A model generated the notes under the pieces. It did no database searches and was not told the origin of the DNA. It worked only from the letters and a program-made list of their open reading frames with translations. This document shows positions 36,801-48,800 of a stretch of 64,000 bases of DNA, in pieces; position 1 is the first letter of the stretch, and every line of letters begins with the position of its first letter. Made by a program: the position numbers and the translations under genes. The stretch lies in the NCBI GenBank assembly GCA_903813345.2, contig CAIIXF020000009.1:7434030-7498029 (forward strand), given 5' to 3'. Source of the stretch: Owenia fusiformis (taxonomy: Eukaryota; Annelida; Polychaeta; Sabellida; Oweniidae).

Positions 36801-39800
36801 TTGGAGGTATTGTGTAACTGCATTTATATTGGTAAAATCGTCAAGGTCTTTGCCATCCTCCGATCACAGGGCTTCAAAATCCAGAATATATTCTTTCTTT
36901 TTACCCCCTGTGATAAGCAGTTAGCATTTCCCCGATTAAGAACTCGAAATCTGATTGGCTGTCGCAACACTGCGACAGAAATCATGTATAAGTCATTGTG
37001 CATAATTAGATCACGTGATTCAGTTAAATCGGGCGCTTCCACAGGGGTGAAGAAGGAGGTACGGATTCTGGACACCTGCTTAGGAGGATGGGTCTTTGCG
37101 GAAATGTTGTGTATTGATAGATGCAACCCTAACTCAGAAGTATAAAGTATTGTTATTACACCGCGACATCCACAGGGTGGTCCAGAAGTAAAATAGAGAT
37201 TTTTATCATTTCAATACAACTGGATCAATCATTTTAAAATTCGCACAGATTTCCCCATCACAGTCGTAAAGGATTAATACCCTAAAAAAGACAGGGAAAA
37301 CACTTTCTAGCTATTTTCATTACGTTTCTCACCAGCTTTTAAAAAACAGAGACATCTTTTTGTCTTCAGAGGGGGGTATACCAAAACCAAACCTTTAACT
37401 GTATCATGAAGTTCACTTGCATCAAAGATTTAATCACCGATTTTTAAGGAACAAATAAGGGAGCAGAAAAAAGAGGAAGAAGATATTACAAAATGGCCAC
37501 ACCTTTGGAACCTGAATGAGGATCCGGCTCTCTGTGGCAAAATCATCCACTTTTTAAAGTCAGGTACTGTGTATGTTTCCCATGGTTTATAAGTATTCCC
37601 TAAAAATCTTGTTTGAACGTCTGATTAAATGTAGTATTTAACATATGCATAGATTTGTTGATAAAAACGTTTAGTCCATTCACTTGGTTTTACCTTAAAG
37701 TGTTACATTGATAGTACAGTTTTTGACGTCACATTCGTACAAAATGAAGGACAACATTTTACTAGGATACCACTGTGGACTATTTGTACTGAAACTTATG
37801 AAGAAGTCTATATTGGTTAAATATGTAGAAGTGGCCATTCACTTCTGGTACTATATTCACCGGTGATTCGCTCGATTACGCTGGTTTGTTTCGGTAACAA
37901 AATGTCGGAGAACCTTTTATGTTGAAGTGGAATTAAATCGACGATTCTGTTGTCTTGTGAACTATTTGTTCGCAAACATGTACATTTTCTTAAACATATG
38001 ATACTGATACACGTTTGTGGTAAAAAATGTCGTGGGAATTCTTCCTACAACGTGTGAAATAAGGAAAAAAGAAAAATCGTACCTACGACGTTCCGACATT
38101 TTGAAATTTTGTTACCGAATCGAACCGTTTCGGTAACCATCGTTATCGAGCGGATCACCAGTGATATTATCATATTATCATATATTTGCAGAGAAAGAAC
38201 TAATAGGTAACGGAAAAGGTCAAACAAGTGTGACAATTTGCATCAATGGACCAAAGTAAGCTACCTCGAGTGGGGTTGATTTTTCAAATCACCCCCACAA
38301 CTACTTATGTATTGAAATTTTGGGGTTTTAAATGTTGCCATGAGTTGACACAAAGTTGAATTTTATCTAAATAACCACTAATCCAGCTTATCTTCAACCC
38401 CAAGATTTCAATACACAAATAGTTGTAGGGGTGTTTTGAAATATCAACCCCATATTTATTGGGGTAAAATAAGCATAATTAGACTCCAGTGGGCCGTTCT
38501 TGTACCGTTCGTAGTAACGAACGTTCTCAATTTGTAAATTTATTAATATTCGTAAGTCTATTATGAACGATTAACAAGTTATTAACTAGTTATGAAAACG
38601 TTATTTCTGCTTTCGTTAGCAGATTTGATAGCACCTCTGACCCTTTCATAATTTTGCGAACGACTTCTTACTTATTGTATTTTGTGACGTTTTGTCATTT
38701 TTAAGCAGAGAGGACTGAGGGCGACACATCAATTTATTATCAACTTATTTCTATTTCTATTTTGCTTCAATCTGTATCTTTATACAACTTATCGTACGAC
38801 TTTGATTTTATTAAATCTTGTTTGTTGTGCTATCTGGACTAATGGTCCATTTGTGAATTTATGAATTCAAAACTCATTCATAACTTTTAAATTATTTACG
38901 AATATTAATAAATTTACGAATTGCGAACGTTCATTACTACGAATGGTACAAGAACGGGCCCCTGTCTATCTATCTAACTATCTATTTATCTATCTAGAAA
39001 ATAAAAACAAATCTGTCATCTGGAGTCTGAAATTGAACTTTTTCCAATTTCGAATTGTTATTGTTCTAATGTGCGAGGGTCGTCCCAGAAGTAATGCACT
39101 ATTTGCTCTACCTTTATCAATATGCGGTGTTTTTCCTTGAAATTTTCAGAGAATGATCTTTGGAGATATTTTTATTATTCTACAAAGTTCCTTATAGATC
39201 GATAATAATCCAATGATGTTATAATAAAATCAAGTCGGTGAGTTTGGGTAGGGTGGGGCAGGTTTTTGTCACGTCAAAAGAAATAACAAATTGAAAATAT
39301 GAAATGATTTAATCAACAAATATCATTTTGTTAAGCTTTGATAAGTACGCTCAAAAATAAATTCCAAGTGACTAAATTACTATGAGTACATCCTAGATTT
39401 AATTGATGTATTATTAAAGTGTCCCATTTCACGTTTTCTCAAAATACTGGTCTTTGCAAGTAACACACTTTTGCTGCCTTTTCCCGAGTTCTGGTACGAT
39501 TCTCTGAAATCCTTGTGAGTCAGACTAGCAAAATGATTTGACACTGCATTTTTCAAGTCATTTTAAAATCTCTTCTGCCACTTAATAATTGTAGTTCTAT
39601 CTGGTATATACTCCGTGTATACTTTCTTCATAGTAACTTGAGTGTTTGTGGCTGTGAATCCAAGTGAAGTATGAAATTTGGCCACTGAACTCAAGGTCTT
39701 CTTATCAGGTTTGAGAATTTCAGCCAAATTTTGCAATTTCTTGATTGTGACTAAATTTCCATTTGTTACTATCGAACTGTGGCATTGGGCTTATTATTTG

Positions 39801-42800
39801 TGCTTGGTGAACATCATTCTGAATATATTTAACAATTTCCTAAACACTTTGATCATTTACATGAAAGAAATATAAACTGAATAACACTTAGAGCTTTTCA
39901 TGATTAGAAAAATTGATACCTGCCCCTTCCATTCCTACTCCCGCGTTGCTATAGTAGCCATTTCAAGCCTTAACATTAACGTTTGATGCTTAAATTTTGA
40001 AATATAATATATGACACTTCAATTGCAATTGATACACAAAAGTTTAGCTGAATTGAAGAATATGAAAGAAAATTAGAGCATATAGTGCATTACTTCTGGG
40101 ACTACCCTCGTATTTAGGGTTTTTATTTGACACCAAGTCGAAGCGTACTACTAGTATACCTACATTTACAGTGCTTCCCAAAAAGGCAACAAGCAAAAAC
40201 ATTGCAAAACCACAAAACCAGTGATGATTACATCAATTCAATTTACCATAAAGCCATGTGTCTCCTCTTTCCAATGGTATGTCATTTGTTCATATCTGAT
40301 AATAGACCACTGAATAATCATTGTTTTTCGCGCATTGTTGAAAAGGCATTTGTGCAAAGTTTCATTCAACTGATCTATAAACAGTTAAGTCAGTAAAGGC
40401 ACAATGACTAGCAGTTGTCATCTTATGAAAGATTACATTCCATGCCTCTTCATATGGTCACCATTTCTCTACACAGAGATCGTCTCGTGTCTTCATGTGA
40501 TGAATACCTCTTTGAATCATTCGTGGGTTCTAGCGGAGAGCAGCAACCTAATTGGTGATTCTTTGTCAACTGTTGTTATGTTTAAAATTTGGACCAGAGC
40601 GGATTTTGGCCCGTCATACAAAAGTAATGATTACTATAATATTAAGTGGTTAGTGGTCATATATGAATAAATGACATACCATTGGAAAGATAAGACACGT
40701 GGCCTCATGGTATAATAAATGAAATTGATGTAATCATCACTGGTTTTGTGGTTTTACGTAGTCTTTGCTTGTAGCGTTTTTGGACACAGTGTATAGATAA
40801 TTGACAGTTTAACAAACATAGGAAGTACAGGGTGTCAAATAAGTCCCGTCCCCCCTCTACAGCAAAAAAGCAACATATATGGTACCAAGTGTGATATATC
40901 ATTGGAATGGTCTTCAAAAGTTACATTGGTTGGCATATATTTGACACATGTCAATCAACCTCACAAAATTTTACATTGTATCGATCGAGGTGACCATGGG
41001 CCTAGAAACCTGGCAATTTGGCGTATTTGGCAGGGTTTTAAGAATCGGGTATAAGAAAAGTCAAAGGACCTAAAGATGACAATACATGTATATGGCAATG
41101 GATTAAACCAATTTCTGGATAGGGTTAGATGTGTAGAAAATAGAGGTGCAAGGAAAGTGGTGAAACCTTTTTGTTACAAGTGGAATGCGAAAAAAGGTGA
41201 ACTTTTTGACATATATTTGAGGTCACATCCTTCTCATTTTGATGCAATTAAAGCTGCTTAAGGAGGGTAAACTAACTATAAAAGACATCGTGAAAATATA
41301 GGCAAATTTCATTTAAAATACTTGAGGGTTAATGAGTTAACACAACTTTGGATGATCTTTCCAATGGTATATCACACTAGGTACAATATATTAAGGTTTT
41401 GGCTGTAGCAGGGGGACGGGACTTATTTGACACCCTGTATATGTTCATATTATAGCTTAAAATGTATTTTTAAGTAGAATCGGAATAAAAATTGTAATTA
41501 ACAATGATTTTTAGCATAGTGGAAAATCATGCTTTCATATTCAACCGAGAGGGCAGTGTCTTCTTAGTACCAGATGAAGGTCAAGTTCTACGAAATGGCT
41601 CTAAACTTGATGCCTCTAGTGAGGTCAAACTGTTCCATCAAGACAGGTAAAGAGAAATGTTCCCAATCGACGTGTAAGTCTGCCTATGTTGCTCAGTATT
41701 TTCATTGTATTTTCAATACCTTGAAGGACTGAGTGTGACACAAAGTCTACATTTGCGAAAAGGGAGGCCCAAAATGTAATTTTTATTTAGGCCTTCCTAG
41801 TATGCCATATTTTGTCATACATATTGATAATCTTATGCAATTTAATAAAAGTCATTCAAACAATTTTGCGAAGCTTTATTTTTGTCTTGGAATTTTTGTC
41901 CTCACAATCCGCATATTACATATCAAAATATGTTATCTTTAATTAAAGTGCATAAAGTTAGCAAAGCATTGATTTAACCATATCGATAGGCAATGGATTA
42001 GATAGCCCATATCCCAAATTTCTCTTAAATGTTTGCTTAATAATTACAAGAATAACTCGATATTTCTATTATAGATGTGTAAACAATTTGATTTCGCGAA
42101 ATGAAGTCAATCTTTTATATTCAGTTTTAGAATACGTTTTTTATTCAAGTGTTTTACAGATAGAATCAGAAAAATAAAATGTAAAAACTAGGGTTGCCAA
42201 AGGGGAGTGATTTATAAGCATGTTCAGAAAAGCTATTAATTGTTGGGCATGTTTCATTTTGATGTGACATAGGTATGATGATTTAAAAGTTCATAGCCAT
42301 TCTAACAAATAATACAACCGTTTCTGCTATACAGTGCGTCTCAAAAAACGCAACGAACAGAAACATTGCAATACCACAAATCCAGTGATAATAACACCAA
42401 TTTCATTTCATTTACAACGAAGCTACATGTCAACTCCTTCCAATGATATGTAATTTGTTTATATACGACGATGGACCACTGAACAATCATCGTTTCTTCT
42501 CACACGGGTGAAAATGCCTTTGTGCCAAGTTTGAAACATTATTCAACTGATCCTTATTATGCAATCAGATATTATCATTATGTAATTGTGGCTGAGGATT
42601 AACTTTTGAGACTTCCATGGCATGCATATCAGACTCGGTATCCACGATAGTTTAGTTAGCAGCACATCACACATATGGAAAAGAGAAGAGGAATCATTAA
42701 AACAGTTAGTCAATTAAAGTTACTATCATTTCTGTTATTTTATGAATGATTACTCATGGAAATTACATTCAATGCCCATAATTTCTCTGCAAGTACATAT

Positions 42801-45800
42801 TGGCTCATTTCTTCATGCCACGCAATGCTTTTTGAATCATTTGTGGGTTCTGGCAGAGAGCAGCAACCTCATTGGCGATTCTCTCTCGTAGTGTACAATG
42901 TCTAAAACTTGGTCCAGAGCAGATTTTGGACCGTTGTGCAAAAAGAATGATTATTCGGTGGCCCACATATGAATAAATGACATATCGTTGGAAAGAAGAG
43001 ATACATGGCTTCATGATTAACTAAATTGAATCAATGTATGTATCGCTGGATTTATAATTTTTCAATGTTTTTGTTTGTTGCGTTTACACTGTACACTGTA
43101 CTGGAATATAGCATGTCATTCATTGAGCAAAAAACACTTTATATTTTTCTTTCAGGATTTGTTTTGGAATCAAAACTTTGTATGTGTTCCACTCTCCTGA
43201 TGAGGCCGCAAAATCGAGATTCCAAGACAACGTACTGACTTCCATAAGCTTTGATACTGCATATAGCGAAATGAAGCAGAATTCTGGTATTGATCCATAC
43301 GAGTGTAAGTATTTCTCGGTATTAGACTTGTTTTAACACTATGCGAAAACTGAACAAACAACACACAATTTTAATAAAAATGTCATATCTAATATAATAT
43401 TATGATAATGTACCAGTTTTATGCCTTGGCATGTTGCACCCTAGGTGACATCATCGTGATGTCATTTGTGATGCAAAAACATTTTCAAAAATTAAAAAAA
43501 ATATGTCTGTGTCAATCTTTTTTAAATATGCAGACCGTTCAAAATACACCAATGTTTTCTGTCTTACATGTCTTAGAAGAATATATTATGTTTTGAATAT
43601 TACTGTGCCATTAGTTTCTACGACAACTAAGATTTTAAAAAGCACTTTTCTCTGAACAACTTTCATACATGAATGAATCCATTTCTGGCTTATGTATCAG
43701 CTAATTTTCTTAAATCGACAAAGAAACAGGTTAGGATGAATGCTATGCATTGGTGTGAATTATCGCTTTCATTATATCAAAAGATATGTAAAACCTTTAA
43801 AATTTAGTTTAAAAATAAATTCACGTTTTACGAAATTCAAAAAACAGTTTCATTATGTCACACTTTGATAATATTGGGTAAGTCTACAATATAAGCTAAA
43901 TTGGTTAAAACTTTATATATGGCCTTTAATAATAATTACATTAGATATTGCTGATGAGCCGTTCAATATCGACATACAAAGATTGGATCCAGATGGCATT
44001 GAGGAAGATGTAAATTCTGATGAGGAATGTAGTGAAAATGCCTCAAAGATACAAAGCGATGAGACATTTATGTTAGAAGAAACAAACTTAGAAACAACGA
44101 CTCCCAAAGATGCATTGAATATGCCATTTTCAAGCAATGAGAAGACAGGTACAGTTGTAAATAACATAGCATCTAAAGATTGTACTGAAATAGCTATCCC
44201 AGCATACCTAAAAAATGAGTTCATATTCAGATCTAGTAACATTTATGTCCTATGCATGCCTATGCATCTCTGTAAACAACATAAAACTCCGTTCGGAGGT
44301 AATTGAAATTTTGAACATGCGAACATACCTTACTCAGGTCTATGATTTGTTACACTGTTCCTATAAAATCATACCAATATGATGCTGTTGTCTAAATGTG
44401 AAAAGAATGAAATCCATATCGAATTCAATCCTGTACCTAAAAAGAAGACCTAAATTACAAACATTAATGAATTAATGATACACCTGTTTTTCAAATTCAC
44501 ATTTTCAAGGTATCTAAATTGGAGAATGTATACGGATAAAATCAAGTGTTTAAAAGGTGGTAAGCCACATTAGTTATATAAACATAATATGATGCCATTT
44601 AGATTTAGATGAAGTTTTGAAGAAGGATCCCGACGAAGCATTCAGCCTTGATGGTCAACAATTAAAACTTAAAGGGCAATTCAAACCTGACATAGCATGT
44701 GATGATGACAAATACATGATAAAGGTGTCTAACCTGAAGCCAACAACACATTATGACACCCTGAGTATGTTCTTTGAGAGCGAAGAGAAAACTGGTGCTG
44801 TTGCTGAAAAAGTGGAGTATGAGGGTGGCTCTGGAATGGCCTTCATAACATACGGCGAAAATACAGGTATAAATCTTTAAAAGACAATATATTATGATAT
44901 GAGTAGGAGAGCATTATAGTACAAGTACATAATAAAATCAACATTTCAAGCATATATCTAAGCATGGATAATTAAATATGTGTTTTTTCAGACTTAGATG
45001 AAGTTCTGAGGAAAAATGCTGATGAACCATTTAGTATTGATGGTCAGCAAGTAGAACTAAGTAAAGCGAAACTCAAACCGCATATACAATGCTATGATGA
45101 CAAATACATGATAAAGGTGTCTAACCTGAAGCCAACAACACATTATGACAACCTGAGTCTGTTCTTTGAGAGCAAGAAGAAAACTGGCGCTGTTGCTGAA
45201 AAAGTGGAGTATGAGGATGGCTCTGGAATAGCGTTTGTAACATACAGTGGAAATACAGGTAAAAATCTTTATTTACCCATAAATAGTGAAATCTTAACTT
45301 TTTATCCCTTTCTAGAATATTACAAAATATGATAGAATCAACATTTAAAGTGTTGCAACATTTTATTGTAAGCCCAGCTTAAATATGTAATTCTAATTCA
45401 GATTTAGATGTAGTTATGAGGAAACATGCCGATGATCCATTTAGCCTTGAAAGTCAGCAATTAGAACTAGATAAAGTACAACAAAATCGTATTCACAATG
45501 TGATGATGACAAATACATGATAAAGGTGTCTAACCTGAAGCCAACAACACATTATGACAACCTGAGTCTGTTCTTTGAGAGCAAGAAGAAAACTGGCGCT
45601 GTTGCTGAAAAAGTGGAGTATGAGGATGGCTCTGGAATAGCGTTTGTAACATACAGTGGAAATACAGGTAAAAATCTTTATTTACCCATAAATAGTGAAA
45701 TCTTAACTTTTTATCCCTTTCTAGAATAATACAAAATATGATAGAATCAATATTTAAAGTGTAGCAACATTTTATTGTAAGCGCAGCTTAAATATGTAAT

Positions 45801-48800
45801 TCTAATTCAGATTTAGATGTAGTTATGAGGAAACATGCCGATGATCCATTTAGCCTTGAAAGTCAGCATTTAGAACTAGATAAAGTACAACAAAAATCGT
45901 ATTCACAATGTGATGATGACAAATACATGATAAAGGTGTCTAACCTGAAGCCAACAACACATTATGACAACCTGAGTCTGTTCTTTGAGAGCAAGAAGAA
46001 AACTGGTGCTATTGCTGAAAACGTGGAGTATGAGGATGGCTCTGGCATGGCCTTCATAACATACGGTGAAAATACAGGTATATAAGGGTTATGTACTGGG
46101 AGGTTTTGGATATGGGGTTTATCCAGAGGGAGATATGCATATCTACCTGAGGGACCGTAGGGACCGAAGGTAGATGTGCATATCTCACGAGGGATGAACC
46201 CAATATCCAAACCGACCGTACATAACTGCTTTATCCTATACCAAGTAGAGTTTTCAGGGGCATATGGCCATTCCAGTAATACAAGGTGTAAAAATAAACA
46301 AATCATTCATATGCAAAGTCATTTTATTGCATTACCAGAAGCGGGAAGATATGCACCGGACGCGGGAAGATATGCACCGAAGCGGGAGATATGGCGGGAG
46401 ATATGGAGGTTCTGGATATGGAAACCTCAAAATCAGGATACGGGATATATCTTACCAACTTATCTCCCTAAAACTCTACTTGGCATAGGATAAAAATCTT
46501 TATTTATCCCATGATACTACTACTTCCCTGTGAATAACACCCGGGAATATTTTTGGTATTGAAAAAAATCGTATTGTCCCCCGCTCACGAAAATTGTATT
46601 CACCTCTAAATTCCGCTCGTGAAAATGGTATTCACTTTCCGGGAATTTTTGAGAAACAAAAAAAAGCTTCCTGTTTCGTTCAGTTGGGTCGATAGAGCGT
46701 GCTTTAATGATGTTCTTATGTGAGAAACATTGATTTGGAATTTGAAGGGATGTTTCTTTATATAGATATTTAAAACTGATTAGTTTAGGCATTCTGGATA
46801 ATGCTAAAGCGGCCATGTTGGCCAAACCATTAGTTTCATCTCCGTAAAGGCTTTTCTCGTCTCTCAACGTTTCAAGTCTAACCGTTTCATGGATTGATCA
46901 TCACGTGTCTTGATATCTAAACGGTGGTTCACGATGGACTAATACGTTTTTAAAGTTTATATTTCTATTCAGATTTAGATAAAGTTGTGAAGAAACATGC
47001 CAACGTCCCATTCAACCTTGAAGGTCAACAATTAAAACTAGATAAAGTGCAAAGCAAACCCCGTATACAATGTGATGATGACAAATACATGATAAAGGTG
47101 TCTAACCTGAAGCCAACAACACATTATGACAACCTGAGTCTGTTCTTTGAGAGCAAGAAGAAAACTGGCGCTGTTGCTGAAAAAGTGGAGTATGAGGATG
47201 GCTCTGGAATAGCGTTTGTAACATACAGTGGAAATACAGGTATAAATCTTTTTACCCATCAATGGGAATGTTCATATAGAGTGATTTCTTAGTTACTCAT
47301 CCCTTCTACATAGAACATGATAGAAAATGGCTTTAATACGTACGTATTTCTTTATCCAGATTTGGATGAAGTTCTTAAGAAAAATGCTGATGAACCATTT
47401 AGTATTGATGGTCAGCAAGTAGAACTAAGAAAAGCGAAACTCAAGCCGGATATACAATGCAATGATGACAAATACATGATAAAGGTGTCTAACCTGAAGC
47501 CAACAACACATTATGACAACCTGAGTCTGTTCTTTGAGAGCAAGAAGAAAACTGGCGCTGTTGCTGATAAAGTGGAGTATGAGAATGGCTCTGGAATAGC
47601 GTTTGTAACATACAGTGGAAATACAGGTAAAAATCTTTATTTACCCATAAATAGTGAAATCTTAACTTTTTATCCCTTTCTAGAATATTACAAAATATGA
47701 TAGAATCAACATTTAAAGTGTAGCAACATTTTATTGTAAGCCCAGCTTAAATATGTAATTCTAATTCAGATTTAGATGTAGTTATGAGGAAACATGCCGA
47801 TGATCCATTTAGCCTTGAAAGTCAGCAATTAGAACTAGATAAAGTACAACAAAAATCGTATTCACAATGTGATGATGACAAATACATGATAAAGGTGTCT
47901 AACCTGAAGCCAACAACACATTATGACAACCTGAGTCTGTTCTTTGAGAGCAAGCAGAAAACTGGCGCTGTTGCTGAAAAAGTGGAGTATGAGGATGGCT
48001 CTGGAATAGCGTTTGTAACATACAGTGGAAATACAGGTAAAAATCTTTATTTACCCATAAATAGTGAAATCTTAACTTTTTATCCCTTTCTAGAATAATA
48101 CAAAATATGATAGAATCAATATTTAAAGTGTAGCAACATTTTATTGTAAGCCCAGCTTAAATATGTAATTCTAATTCAGATTTAGATGTAGTTATGAGGA
48201 AACATGCCGATGATCCATTTAGCCTTGAAAGTCAGCAATTAGAACTAGATAAAGTACAACAAAAATCGTATTCACAATGTGATGATGACAAATACATGAT
48301 AAAGGTGTCTAACCTGAAGCCAACAACACATTATGACAACCTGAGTCTGTTCTTTGAGAGCAAGAAGAAAACTGGCGCTGTTGCTGAAAAAGTGGAGTAT
48401 GAGGATGGCTCTGGAATAGCGTTTGTAACATACAGTGGAAATACAGGTAAAAATCTTTATTTACCCATAAATAGTGAAATCTTAACTTTTTATCCCTTTC
48501 TAGAATAATACAAAATATGATAGAATCAATATTTAAAGTGTAGCAACATTTTATTGTAAGCCCAGCTTAAATATGTAATTCTAATTCAGATTTAGATGTA
48601 GTTATGAGGAAACATGCCGATGATCCATTTAGCCTTGAAAGTCAGCAATTAGAACTAGATAAAGTACAACAAAAATCGTATTCACAATGTGATGATGACA
48701 AATACATGATAAAGGTGTCTAACCTGAAGCCAACAACACATTATGACAACCTGAGTCTGTTCTTTGAGAGCAAGAAGAAAACTGGCGCTGTTGCTGATAA

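Larger units (their letters stand above)
38256..41514 (+). other. Intron 11, built largely of mobile elements
   Basis: 3.26-kb GT-AG intron carrying four inverted-repeat elements in a row (38487-38964, 39074-40110, 40169-40791, 40828-41437). A short tetranucleotide tract (CTAT)n is at about 38965-38996. Confidence 0.7.

Noticed and set aside
36801-37145. 114-residue open frame in intron 9
   Set aside because: It is exon 9 read through its donor. The good GT donor and the in-phase exon 10 with the PHL-NLNEDP signature explain the region.
41076-41261. Small gene in intron 11
   Set aside because: It lies wholly inside a 610-bp element with perfect inverted ends. No domain was recognised.
43026-43238. 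Open frame overlapping exon 13
   Set aside because: The FHA strand RICFG---LYVF lies in another frame with fitting splice phases.
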